Below are positions 56,445-64,000 of a stretch of 64,000 nucleotides of DNA, piece by piece. The notes under the pieces are model-generated. The model was not told the DNA's origin. It made no database searches and saw nothing but the letters and a program-made list of their open reading frames with translations. The DNA lies in assembly GCF_003056725.1 (NCBI RefSeq), contig NZ_QBKZ01000014.1, positions 49,240 through 113,239 of the forward strand, given 5' to 3'. A program made the translations under genes and the position numbers. The first letter of the stretch is position 1; every line of letters starts with the position of its first letter. Source of the DNA: Mangrovicoccus ximenensis. Lineage in GTDB: Bacteria > Pseudomonadota > Alphaproteobacteria > Rhodobacterales > Rhodobacteraceae.

Positions 56445-57944
56445 TCAGGCGGCGCTGATCTGGGCGTCGGGCTCGGGGAAAAGCACGTCCATCCGCTGCG
56501 ACCGGCCGTTCGGCTGCACGATCCGGACATGGCCCCGGGTCAGCTTGCGCGGATCGGACACGCCGCAGGAATGGGCGATGATCTCGACCTCATGGGTGAT
56601 CACCCGCGCATAGGTCGCCACCCGCTCGATCTTGTTCTCCACCACCAGCCCGCGCTGCAGGTCCTTCTTGTGCGTGGTGATCCCGGTCGGGCAGGTGTTC
56701 TTGTTGCATTTCAGCGCCTGGATGCAGCCGAGCGCGAACATGAAGCCGCGCGCCGAAACCACGAAATCCGCCCCCGCGCAGAGCGCCCAGGCGACATCCG
56801 CGGGCGTGATCAGCTTGGCCCCCGCGATCAGCCGGATCCGGTTCTTCAGCCCGTATTCCGCGCGGATATCGGCGATCCGCGGCAGGGCCTCGCGGATCGG
56901 CATCCCCACCAGGTCCATCAGCGGCGCCGGCGCCGCGCCGGTGCCGCCCTCGCCGCCGTCGATGGTGATGAAATCCGGCGCGCTGTCCTGGCCGCGGCGC
57001 AGCACCGCATCGAAGAACGGCCGGATCCCGTCCGCCGTGCCGATGCACATCTTCACGCCGGTCGGCTTGCCGGTGACCTCGCGCACCCGCACGATCAGGT
57101 CCAGCATCTCGTCCCAGTTATGCACCTCGGCATGGCGGTTCGGCGAATAGCTGTCCTCGCCCATCGCGATGCCGCGGATCTCGGCGATCTCCGGGGTGAT
57201 CTTGTCGCCGGGAAGGATGCCGCCCTTGCCGGGCTTGGCGCCCTGGCTCAGCTTGATCTCGAACATCTTGACCTGCTCATGCGCCGCGATCCGGCGCAGC
57301 TTGGCGTCGTCGAGCCCGCCCTTGGCATCGCGCACCCCGTATTTCGCCGTGCCGATCTGGTAGACGATGTCGCAACCGGCCTCGAGATGGTAGGGGCTCA
57401 AGCCCCCCTCGCCCGTGTTCATCCAGATCCCGGCCTTCTTGGCGCCCCCGGCCAGGGCGCGCACCGCCGGCTTCGAGATCGCGCCGTAGCTCATCCCCGA
57501 GATGTTGAAGATCGAGCGCGCGATATAGGGCTGGGCGGCGCCCGGCCCGATCACCAGCGGCGCGGCTGCCGAAGCTTCCTCGTCCAGCGGCGGGAAAGCC
57601 GAGTTGACGAAGATCGCCGTGCCCGATGCCTCGATGTTCCGGGTCGAACCGAAGGCGATCATGTTGGAGATCCGGTCATCGGAGGCGTGATAGACCCAGT
57701 CGCGCTGCGCCCGGTTGAACGGGAATTCCTCGCGGTCCATCGCGAAGAAGTACTGGCGGAAGAATTCGCCGAGCTTGGTGAAGAGCGTGCGGAACCGGCC
57801 GAGCACCGGATAGTTGCGGCGCACCGCATCGGGGCTCCTGTAGCGGTCTATGAAAAAGAAGGCCACGCCGAGCGCCACCACCGTGATCGCCGTCACGGCG
57901 AGAAGCAGCTGCAGGATGAAAAGCACTTCTTCGATCAGTTCCAT
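56445..57944 (-). CDS. FMN-binding glutamate synthase family protein
   Basis: A 499-residue protein from ATG 57944. One N-terminal membrane helix (LFILQLLLAVTAITVVALGV) is followed by a GltB-like TIM barrel: NISGMSYGAISKPAV, NTGEGGLSPYH, KLSQGAKPGKGGILPG, DFITIDGGEGGTGAAPAPLM, and the FeS-type Cys cluster CIQALKCNKNTCPTGI. It lacks the glutamine amidotransferase domain of true GltB. In this family the physiological reaction is unclear; it may act as an oxidoreductase tied to the membrane. Confidence 0.85.
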   Translation of the reverse strand: MELIEEVLFILQLLLAVTAITVVALGVAFFFIDRYRSPDAVRRNYPVLGRFRTLFTKLGEFFRQYFFAMDREEFPFNRAQRDWVYHASDDRISNMIAFGSTRNIEASGTAIFVNSAFPPLDEEASAAAPLVIGPGAAQPYIARSIFNISGMSYGAISKPAVRALAGGAKKAGIWMNTGEGGLSPYHLEAGCDIVYQIGTAKYGVRDAKGGLDDAKLRRIAAHEQVKMFEIKLSQGAKPGKGGILPGDKITPEIAEIRGIAMGEDSYSPNRHAEVHNWDEMLDLIVRVREVTGKPTGVKMCIGTADGIRPFFDAVLRRGQDSAPDFITIDGGEGGTGAAPAPLMDLVGMPIREALPRIADIRAEYGLKNRIRLIAGAKLITPADVAWALCAGADFVVSARGFMFALGCIQALKCNKNTCPTGITTHKKDLQRGLVVENKIERVATYARVITHEVEIIAHSCGVSDPRKLTRGHVRIVQPNGRSQRMDVLFPEPDAQISAA

Positions 57945-58278
57945 GTCTGGCTTGTCCTTCCCTCGAAATTCCGGGCCATCTGAACAGAAAGCCTCCCGCG
58001 CTGGCAATCGTTCCGGCCAGCCCCGGACGGTTCTGCGCCGCCAAGGCGACGGGATGATGACATTTCGGACGCCCCGGCCCCGTGCCGCGCCGCCGCCCCG
58101 GCCTCACGATGGATCACGTCCTTTTGCTTGCCGCCGCAGAAGGCGCGGGCTTAGCGCGCGGAGTGCCGCCTTCAAGACCCGGCGGCGGCGGTTTTCGGGT
58201 GATCCGGCCCGGCGGCCGGCGCCGTAGCCCCTGCGACATCGGGCGACGATGTCGCGCACACCGAAAAGGAGACGACAC

Positions 58279-58770
58279 ATGATCCGCAGCACGATCCTTG
58301 CCGCCACCGCCACGGCCGCCTTTGCCCTGCCCGCCTTCGCCGATGCGCACATGGGCGCGAAAACCATCCCCGAAACCGCGGCGGCTGCCGGCGAGTTCGG
58401 CACGCTCCTTGCCGCCGTCGAGGCCGCGGGCCTCGCGGAAACGCTGTCCGGCGAGGGCCCCTTCACCGTCTTCGCCCCGACCGACGCCGCCTTTGCCGCC
58501 CTGCCCGAGGGCACGGTCGAAGAGCTGCTCCTGCCGGAGAACAAGGACAAGCTCGCGCAGATCCTCACCTATCACGTGCTTCCCGCCGCGGTGATGTCCT
58601 CGGAGATCAGCGGCGAGATGATGCCCGAGACCGTCGAGGGCTCGACCCTTGCCGTGATGGGCGGCGATGACGGCGTCACCGTCGACGGCGCCTCGGTGAC
58701 CCAGGCCGATATCGAGGCCTCGAACGGGGTGATCCACGTGATCGACGCCGTGCTGATGCCCGAAGGCTGA
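58279..58770 (+). CDS. Secreted fasciclin-domain protein
   Basis: A 163-residue protein with signal peptide MIRSTILAATATAAFALPAF (AAGGAGA upstream). One complete fasciclin (FAS1) domain: FGTLLAAVEAAGLAETLSGE, FTVFAPTDAAFAALP (the FAPTDxAF motif), LTYHVLPAAVM (the YHV motif) and NGVIHVIDAVLMP. Such proteins mediate adhesion or bind polyhydroxyalkanoate-related material; no neighbour explains its role. Confidence 0.9.
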   Translation: MIRSTILAATATAAFALPAFADAHMGAKTIPETAAAAGEFGTLLAAVEAAGLAETLSGEGPFTVFAPTDAAFAALPEGTVEELLLPENKDKLAQILTYHVLPAAVMSSEISGEMMPETVEGSTLAVMGGDDGVTVDGASVTQADIEASNGVIHVIDAVLMPEG

Positions 58771-58782
58771 GCCGCCCCCCCT

Positions 58783-58801
58783 CCCCGGCCCCGCGCCGGG
58801 G
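58783..58801 (+). terminator. GC hairpin after fasciclin gene
   Basis: CCCCGGC-CCCGC-GCCGGGG, a 7-bp stem with a 5-base loop 12 bases after the fasciclin stop. Weak T signal (CTT). Probable transcription end before the next gene at 58854. Confidence 0.5.
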
Positions 58802-58853
58802 CTTGCGCATGGCGGCCGCGCCAGCCACGCTCCCGGAAAACCACGGAGCCGCC

Positions 58854-59375
58854 ATGCGCATCTATCTCGCCGGACCAGACGTCTTCCACCCCGCCGCCGA
58901 GGCCCTGGGGGCGGAGAAAAAGGCGGTCTGCGCCTCTTTCGGCCTCGCCGGCGTCTTCCCGCTCGACGAACTGGTTCCGGGCGACGGGCTTTCCCCGCGC
59001 CGCCACGGTCTGGCCATCGCCGCCAAGGACATGCGGCTGATCCGCAGCTGCGGCGCCGCGCTGGTCAATCTCTCGCCCTATCTCGGCACCTCGATGGATG
59101 CCGGCACGGCGGTGGAACTCGGCCTGATCGCCGGACTCGGCATCCCGGCCTTCGGCTATTCCTGCGATCCGCGCCCCTTCGAGGCCCGCGCCGCGGACAA
59201 TCTGCCCGGACCGGACTGGCGCGCCGAGCGCTTCGGCCTCTGCGACAACCTGATGGTCGAGGGCGCCATCGAAGCCACCGGCGGCCGGGTCCTGCTGCCG
59301 GAGGCTCCCTGCGCCTTCGAGGATCCCGGCCCCTTCCGCATGGCCGCGCAGGCGCTCGCCTTCCATCTGGCGTGA
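58854..59375 (+). CDS. Nucleoside 2-deoxyribosyltransferase-like protein
   Basis: 173 residues from ATG 58854 (MRIYLAGPDVFHPAAEALGA). The MRIYLAGPxVF start, the MRLIRSCGAALVNLSPYLGT loop and SMDAGTAVELGLIAGLGIPA (the DxGTxxExG catalytic Asp/Glu pattern) match the nucleoside deoxyribosyltransferase / DNA-nucleobase-sugar family. It probably breaks or exchanges N-glycosidic bonds of (deoxy)nucleotides. Single-gene unit. Confidence 0.85.
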   Translation: MRIYLAGPDVFHPAAEALGAEKKAVCASFGLAGVFPLDELVPGDGLSPRRHGLAIAAKDMRLIRSCGAALVNLSPYLGTSMDAGTAVELGLIAGLGIPAFGYSCDPRPFEARAADNLPGPDWRAERFGLCDNLMVEGAIEATGGRVLLPEAPCAFEDPGPFRMAAQALAFHLA

Positions 59376-59662
59376 CCCGGGGCGGCATGCACCGCCCTGC
59401 CCGCCAAGCTGCGGCCCGCGGCGAGCATGGAGATCCGATCCCGGACTCCTGCCCCGCGGAACGGCCCCGAACCCCTCGGTCTGCCGGGCTGCTCCTGCAT
59501 CATCCACGAAGCTCTGCCGTCCGGAACAACCGAGCCTTCGCCTCCCGGCCGCCGAATCCGCCGCAGCCAAGGTGACCGGCGCCCCATCCGCGATCCCGCC
59601 GTGCTGCCGGCCAGAACGCCCGAGATGGTTTCCCGGCGGCGCCGCAAGCGGCCCAAGCCACA

Positions 59663-59782
59663 TCAGCCGCCGCAGACCGGCCGGGCCGCTCTCAGCGCGG
59701 CCGGTCCCGCCTCGCATCCGGGCACGCCCGCGCCGGTGCCGATCGGCGCCCCCAGCAGGCCGCAGGTCGCAGAATGTGTCAA
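59663..59782 (-). pseudogene. N-terminal remnant of arginase
   Basis: A possible TTG start at 59782 gives 39 residues with CGLLGAPIGTGAGVPGCEAG then PAALRAARP, typical of the arginase/ureohydrolase N-terminus (LIGAPxxxGAGxxGCxxGPxALR), followed by a TGA. The metal-binding body of the enzyme (about 260 residues) is absent downstream. The gene is divergent from an Lrp-type regulator, the normal layout for arginine catabolism. Confidence 0.55.
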
Positions 59783-59911
59783 ATCGGTTCCCCGTTTTCC
59801 TGTTTCGTGCAATCTGGAGCAGGAGGCTGTTCATTTGGCAGCGGCAAACTGGACAGAATATGAAAAAGAATGCGCAGAATGACGGCAATATTTGGCAACC
59901 TGGGAGGTTTC

Positions 59912-60337
59912 ATGGCTGACCTGGCGGAGACCGACCGGCAGATCCTCGCGGCCCTGACCGAAAACGCGCGCCTGCCGGTCAAGGCGCTGGCCGAACGGCT
60001 GGGTCTGAGCCGGACGACGGTGGCGGCGCGGCTCGACCGGCTGGTGGCCGGCGGGGTGATCCGCAAGTTCACCATCGTCACCCGCAGCCAGGAGGCAGCG
60101 GCGGTGCGTGCGGTGATGATGGTGGAGCTGCAAGGCAGCCTGTCGCGCGCGGTGATCCGGCAGATGCGCGCCATCCCCGAGATCGCCACGCTGCATTCGA
60201 CCAATGGCGCTTGGGATCTCGTGGCCGAGATCCGCGCCGAGGACCTGCGCGATTTCGACCGGGTGCTGCGGGTGATCCGCGAGATTCCGGGCGTTCTGAA
60301 CAGCGAAACCAGCCTTCTTCTCGACTCGGTCCTCTGA
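59912..60337 (+). CDS. Lrp/AsnC-family transcriptional regulator
   Basis: 141 residues from ATG 59912 (GGGAGG upstream). An N-terminal winged helix-turn-helix (LAETDRQILAALTENARLPV then KALAERLGLSRTTVAARLDR) precedes an RAM/Lrp C-terminal effector domain (AAVRAVMMVELQGSLSRAVI). It is divergent from the arginase remnant with a ~130-bp AT-richer gap, so its target was probably that gene. It likely senses an amino acid such as ornithine or arginine. Confidence 0.85.
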   Translation: MADLAETDRQILAALTENARLPVKALAERLGLSRTTVAARLDRLVAGGVIRKFTIVTRSQEAAAVRAVMMVELQGSLSRAVIRQMRAIPEIATLHSTNGAWDLVAEIRAEDLRDFDRVLRVIREIPGVLNSETSLLLDSVL

Positions 60338-60705
60338 CTGATGGGCCGTCTGCTGGTGCCGCCGCGGCGGGATGGCTCCCAGGGCCTTGTTGCGCATATC
60401 ATTTGACGGCCGAAGTTCCGCTTTCTCCGGCCGCACTGATCCTGTGGGCACCGGAGTGCTGACGTGGACCTGCCTGGCCATGGCGCAGGCTGTATGGCAT
60501 CCGCCAAGGAGATTCAGTTTCCCGGATGTGCTTGGGTCATGGCCAGGCGGCTTTGGCGGCGATGCCGGGAATTGGGTGGATCCCCTCCTTGCCGATCCGG
60601 GCGCAGGCCCCGGCCATCATGCAGCGGCGCGCCGTCTGCCATTTGATGGCATGGACCACCTCGCCGCGATGCAGGCTGGCCCTTGCCGTCAACCAAGTGC
60701 CTGCC
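60338..60705. other. Gap with IS end, no gene recognised
   Basis: An IS-end-like GGCCTTGTTGCGCATATCAT lies at about 60382, resembling the IS5 ends elsewhere in the window. The rest has only chance frames and leads into an IS110 start at 60706. Confidence 0.35.
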
Positions 60706-60870
60706 ATGTCCGTCACGGCCATCGGTCCCGATCTCGACAAGTCGATTTTCCGGATCCGCCGGGCGGATGCCCGCGGAAATGCCGTTCCGGCGCGCCGTCT
60801 CCGCCGCGGCGGGCTGCCCGCCTTTTACGGAAGATGGCCAGCCTTGTTGGTAAACGTTGTGCCCGGCTCA
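60706..60870 (+). pseudogene. IS110-family transposase, N-terminal fragment
   Basis: Starts MSVTAIGPDLDKSIFRIRRA then DARGNAVPARRLRRGGLPAF, the RuvC-like N-terminus of IS110 transposases (family: MTVxTIGLDLAKxxFQVHGxD). It ends after about 55 residues at a junction with an IS66 fragment on the other strand. Confidence 0.65.
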
Positions 60871-60877
60871 CTGGTTC

Positions 60878-61112
60878 TCAGGTTGACGGCTTGAAATGCC
60901 ACGGCAGACGTTCGTCGATGCGCTTCTGCGGATGCCCGGCTGCGATCGCCTCGAGCGTGGCCTTGAGATAGGCGAAGGGCTCGGCGCCATTGATCTTCGC
61001 CGTCGCGATCAGCGACGCAATGCGCCCCCAGGCACGGCCGCCCTCGTCATGGCCCGCGAAGAGGGCATTCTCGCGGTTGAGGGCAATCGGGCGGATCAGG
61101 TTCTCTAGGATT
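60878..61112 (-). pseudogene. IS66 TnpC transposase, C-terminal fragment
   Basis: Minus strand: LENLIRPIALNRENALFAGH then DEGGRAWGRIASLIATAKIN, EPFAYLKATLEAIAAGHPQ and a final RIDERLPWHFKPST plus TGA. This is the conserved C-terminus of IS66-family TnpC. The upstream ~400 residues are absent. An IS5-like end with TTTGTTGCGCAAA lies at its 5' side (about 61112). Confidence 0.8.
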
Positions 61113-61145
61113 TGTTGCGCAAAGGGGCGCTGTTGCGCAAATCAG

Positions 61146-64000
61146 CTGACGACCGCATTCCTCCAGCGCTTCGGCAGCACCGGCACCGAACTTGGCAGCG
61201 GCCCGGCGCAGGTCAACCAACACGTCGCGGGCGACCAGGCCGATCCGGAAATCGCCACCCTCGCCGATGGCCGCCTGGCGGTCACCTGGGTCTCGCAGGG
61301 CGAGGACGGCTCGGGCGCGGGCATCTACGCGCGGCTCCTCGGCGCGGACGGCACGCCTGCGGGCGATGCCTTCCGGGTCAACGACCACGTGCCCGGCACC
61401 CAGGACGATCCGGACGTGACGGCGCTGGCCGATGGCAGCTTCGTCATCGCCTGGCGCAGCAACAATGGCGGCGACGCCTGGGATGTCTGGGCGCAGCATT
61501 ACGCCGCCGACGGGTCGCGGCTCGACGGCGCGCGGCGGCTCAATGACGCCACGGCGTCGAACCAGCTCGACGTGGCGCTGGCCGCGCTCGACGGCGATGC
61601 CTATGCCGTGGCCTTTGCCTCCTACGCGAACGGCGCGGATTACGATATCTACGCGCGGATCGTCGGCGGCAGCGCTTCGGACGGGGCCGATCCGCTGCTC
61701 GAGGGGCTGCCCTCGGCGGTGGCCTATGACGAGGCCCTCGTCAACACTGCGCCGCAGCTTCTCGACATCGACGGAGCGGCGGCGGTCTCCGATGCCGACA
61801 GCGCCGATTTCGGCGGCGGGCTGCTGAGCGTGGTCTCGGTCGACCTGGTCTCGGCCTACCAGTTCCAGATCAATGCGCCCGACAACGGCGCGCAGGACCA
61901 GTTCGGGCTGGCCGCGATCGGCGGCGTCACGGTCGCGGGCAGCGACGTGCTGGTCGGCGGCACCGTGATCGGCCAGGTGGAAAGCCCCGGCACCGGCGGC
62001 CGCGCGCTGGAAATCCGCTTCAACGCCCTGGCCGATGCCCAGGCGGTGGAGAAGGTGGTCGAGGCGCTCACCTACCGCAACATTTCCGACGATCCGATCG
62101 GCACCCGCACGGTGCGGGTCTCGCTGACCGACGGCGATGGCGGCATGGCCGATCCGGTGCTTGTCGAGGTTACGGTCAACCCGACCCAGGACGGCGCCAC
62201 GCCGGTTCTCGGCGAACGGCAGGCCAACACCTTCGCGTCGAACAGCCAGTACGAGCCCGAAATGGCGGTGCTGGAAGACGGTTCCTTCGTCATGGCCTGG
62301 CATTCCTACACCCAGGACGGCTCGGGCTGGGGCATCTACGGCCAGCGCTTCTCGGCCGAGGGCGAGAAGATCGGCGGCGAGTTCCAAGTCTCCGAGGGCC
62401 AGACCGCCAGCGACCAGGTCTATCCGCGGCTCGCCGCGCTCGGCGGCATGAGCTTCGGCGTGGTCTGGGAGGACCGCTCGGGCACCACCGGCGGACCGCA
62501 GGACGACGTGTTCCTGCGCCGCTTCGAGGTGGTCACGACCGATCCGGGGCTGGAGACCGAGGCCGAGGCGGTGCAGCCCGTCGGCGCCGCGCCGGTGCAG
62601 GTCAACACGGTCAATTCCGGCAACGAGGACACGCCCGAGATTGTCGCGCTCGGCTCCGGCCGCTTCGCGGTGATCTGGAACGCCAGTTCCGATGCCTCCG
62701 ACGGCAGCGGCTATTCCGTGCAGGCGCAGATCTACAATGCGGACGGCAGCACGGATGGCGGCCAGTTCCGGGTCAGCGGTCCGGTTGCGGGCGACCAGCG
62801 CAGCTGGAGTGCCGCAGCCCTGAAGGACGCGGATTTCGTGCCCACCGGCGACTTCGTGGTGGCCTTCGCCTCTGCCGACAGCGACAGCGGCGACGTCTAT
62901 CTCCAGCGCGTCGCGGGCGACGGCACGCTGCTCGGCCAGGACGGCACGCCTGCGGCGGGCCCGTCCTCCTTCCGGGCGAACACGGAAACCGCCTCGGCCC
63001 AGAACGGCGCGGCAGTCACCGGGCTGAAGGGCGGCGGCTTCGTCGTCACCTGGCAGTCGCAGGCCCAGGACGGCAGCGGCACCGGCATCTATGCCCAGCT
63101 CTACGGCGCCGACGGAACGTCCGCGGGGGCCGAGTTCCGCGTCAACGACCAGCTTGCCGGAACCCAGGACCATGCCTTTGCCATGGCGCTCGACAGCGGC
63201 GGCTTCGTCATCGCCTGGCGCGACCTGCATCCCTATGCCGAAACCGGCAGCTACGATTATTCCGGCGTCTTCGCCCAGCAATACGACGCCACCGGCGCGC
63301 GGGTGGACGGCAATTTCCTGGTGAATTCCGAGACCCGCGGCAACCAGATGCAGCCGGCCATCGCCGCGCTGCAGGGCGGCGGCTTCGCCGTCGCCTGGGC
63401 CTCCGAGGCCGGCGACGGCAATCCCGGCGACGGCAGTGCCTGGGGCGTGTTCTACCAGGTCTACGGCAATGCCGCCCCGGTGGCGGGCGCGGCCTTCTCC
63501 GGGCCCGAGGGCGCGGACGGGCTGCTGGCGCTGACGCGGATCGGCCGCGATGACGGCGTGGCCGCGACCGGGCATGGCACGGCCGCGGCGGTGACGCCGG
63601 AAGGACGGCTCACCATGTCCCACGATCCGATCCCGGATCTGGGCTGGCCCGCGATGACGATGGACATGGAACTGAAGGGGCTGGAGGCAGGCGAGGTGCC
63701 GCTCGGCGTGCCTGTGGATTTCGACCTCGCGGAGGATGAGGCGGGGATGTATGCCATCGTGGCGGTGCGTCCCGCCGGGCAGAGCCCTGCGCCCTCCGTT
63801 GCGACGCAACCTGCGGCGCGGAGGATCGAGGCGCGGGGCACGGTCAACAGCGTCGACGCCGCCGCGCGGGTGGCCAACGTCACGCACGGCCCGATGCAGC
63901 AGATCGGCATGCCCGGAATGACCATGGACTTCCCGCTGGCCGAGGACGTCGATGCGGAGGCGCTGCCCATCGGGCGGGAAATGCCGCTGCGCTTCGCGCA
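61146..64000 (+). CDS. Partial repeat exoprotein fused to two CusF-like domains
   Basis: An unbroken frame of ~950 codons (61146 to the window end) with no start: the 5' end abuts IS debris. Residues ~1-780 are repeated ~110-residue units of the type ADGRLAVTWVSQGEDGSGAG then IYARLLGADGTPAGDAFRVN, a beta-propeller-like repeat common in RTX/VCBS adhesins. From about 63510 the text changes to GHGTAAAV, SHDPIPDLGWPAMTMDMEL and a second THGPMQQIGMPGMTMDF: two CusF-type copper-binding modules (His, Trp/Met, Met-x-Met ligands). It is either an unusual fusion protein or a recombination chimera. The 3' end lies outside the window. Confidence 0.7.
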   Translation, partial: MTTAFLQRFGSTGTELGSGPAQVNQHVAGDQADPEIATLADGRLAVTWVSQGEDGSGAGIYARLLGADGTPAGDAFRVNDHVPGTQDDPDVTALADGSFVIAWRSNNGGDAWDVWAQHYAADGSRLDGARRLNDATASNQLDVALAALDGDAYAVAFASYANGADYDIYARIVGGSASDGADPLLEGLPSAVAYDEALVNTAPQLLDIDGAAAVSDADSADFGGGLLSVVSVDLVSAYQFQINAPDNGAQDQFGLAAIGGVTVAGSDVLVGGTVIGQVESPGTGGRALEIRFNALADAQAVEKVVEALTYRNISDDPIGTRTVRVSLTDGDGGMADPVLVEVTVNPTQDGATPVLGERQANTFASNSQYEPEMAVLEDGSFVMAWHSYTQDGSGWGIYGQRFSAEGEKIGGEFQVSEGQTASDQVYPRLAALGGMSFGVVWEDRSGTTGGPQDDVFLRRFEVVTTDPGLETEAEAVQPVGAAPVQVNTVNSGNEDTPEIVALGSGRFAVIWNASSDASDGSGYSVQAQIYNADGSTDGGQFRVSGPVAGDQRSWSAAALKDADFVPTGDFVVAFASADSDSGDVYLQRVAGDGTLLGQDGTPAAGPSSFRANTETASAQNGAAVTGLKGGGFVVTWQSQAQDGSGTGIYAQLYGADGTSAGAEFRVNDQLAGTQDHAFAMALDSGGFVIAWRDLHPYAETGSYDYSGVFAQQYDATGARVDGNFLVNSETRGNQMQPAIAALQGGGFAVAWASEAGDGNPGDGSAWGVFYQVYGNAAPVAGAAFSGPEGADGLLALTRIGRDDGVAATGHGTAAAVTPEGRLTMSHDPIPDLGWPAMTMDMELKGLEAGEVPLGVPVDFDLAEDEAGMYAIVAVRPAGQSPAPSVATQPAARRIEARGTVNSVDAAARVANVTHGPMQQIGMPGMTMDFPLAEDVDAEALPIGREMPLRFA

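Noticed and set aside
61047..63887. A 900+ codon minus-strand frame opposite the repeat protein
   Set aside because: The plus strand shows clear repeats and CusF motifs; the minus frame has none and overlaps the IS66 scrap.

Overview
The window looks like chromosomal DNA of a high-GC alphaproteobacterium of the Rhodobacteraceae/Paracoccaceae type. Supporting signs are a VPLPA-CTERM sorting tail, a glpD-glpS-glpT-glpP-glpQ-glpU-glpV glycerol operon, a DUF2244 gene, 3-hydroxybutyrate dehydrogenase, MsrPQ and RTX/repeat exoproteins. Much of the window is accessory DNA full of insertion-sequence (IS) remnants, with cores of intact genes between them.

Layout. 1-5.9 kb: the distal tail-fibre and lysis end of a prophage (all minus strand). 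It includes a tail-spike protein with an SGNH/SASA esterase domain and a ~1.17 kb tandem duplication that has left chimeric gene ends. 6-16.7 kb: a DUF2244 gene, a VPLPA-CTERM exoprotein and a nested IS graveyard (IS5-type, two IS21, two IS3) ending in an MFS gene that has lost its 5' part. 16.9-25 kb: a DUF900-type lipoprotein hydrolase, then a polysaccharide module (NodB deacetylase, GT4 glycosyltransferase, MurG-like glycosyltransferase). The module ends in a 1036-residue protein that combines an ABC exporter membrane domain, an apparently dead ATPase with a ~320-residue insertion, and a cyclic-nucleotide-binding-like domain. 25-28.3 kb: decayed IS110/IS5 DNA with a 102-bp inverted repeat. 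28.3-36 kb: an exopolysaccharide cluster (truncated gmd, Wzc/ExoP-like BY-kinase, WcaI-like GT, GT2, WcaF-like acetyltransferase, MurB-like flavoprotein) next to tRNA-Leu(TAA). 37.8-45.7 kb: the glycerol dehydrogenase and ABC uptake operon. 45.7-50.5 kb: a truncated carboxymuconolactone-decarboxylase-type gene, bdhA, a candidate small RNA, an orphan YejA-like binding protein and a truncated acyl-CoA synthetase. 50.3-59.4 kb: a secreted metallophosphoesterase with RTX repeats, msrQ/msrP, an FMN glutamate-synthase-family protein, a fasciclin protein and a nucleoside deoxyribosyltransferase-like protein. 59.6-64 kb: an arginase remnant divergent from an Lrp-type regulator, IS110/IS66 scraps, and an open repeat-protein frame that runs into two CusF-like copper domains at the window end.

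How the parts work together. The glp operon takes up glycerol (GlpV binding, GlpPQ pore, GlpST ATPases) and oxidises glycerol-3-phosphate (GlpD). As written, glpS carries a one-base frameshift that joins it to glpT. The two polysaccharide loci probably build surface glycans; one is built around a noncatalytic ABC-like protein of unknown role. Several genes end abruptly inside another gene's sequence (near 0.8, 28.8, 45.7, 50.45 and possibly 63.5 kb). This points to repeated illegitimate recombination or to assembly joins. Four ~45-bp hairpin elements sit inside four different transposase remnants, with paired changes in the arms; this is the clearest unexplained repeat signal. The best other leads are the degenerate ABC protein and a short RNA gene with promoter, stem-loop and terminator upstream of bdhA.
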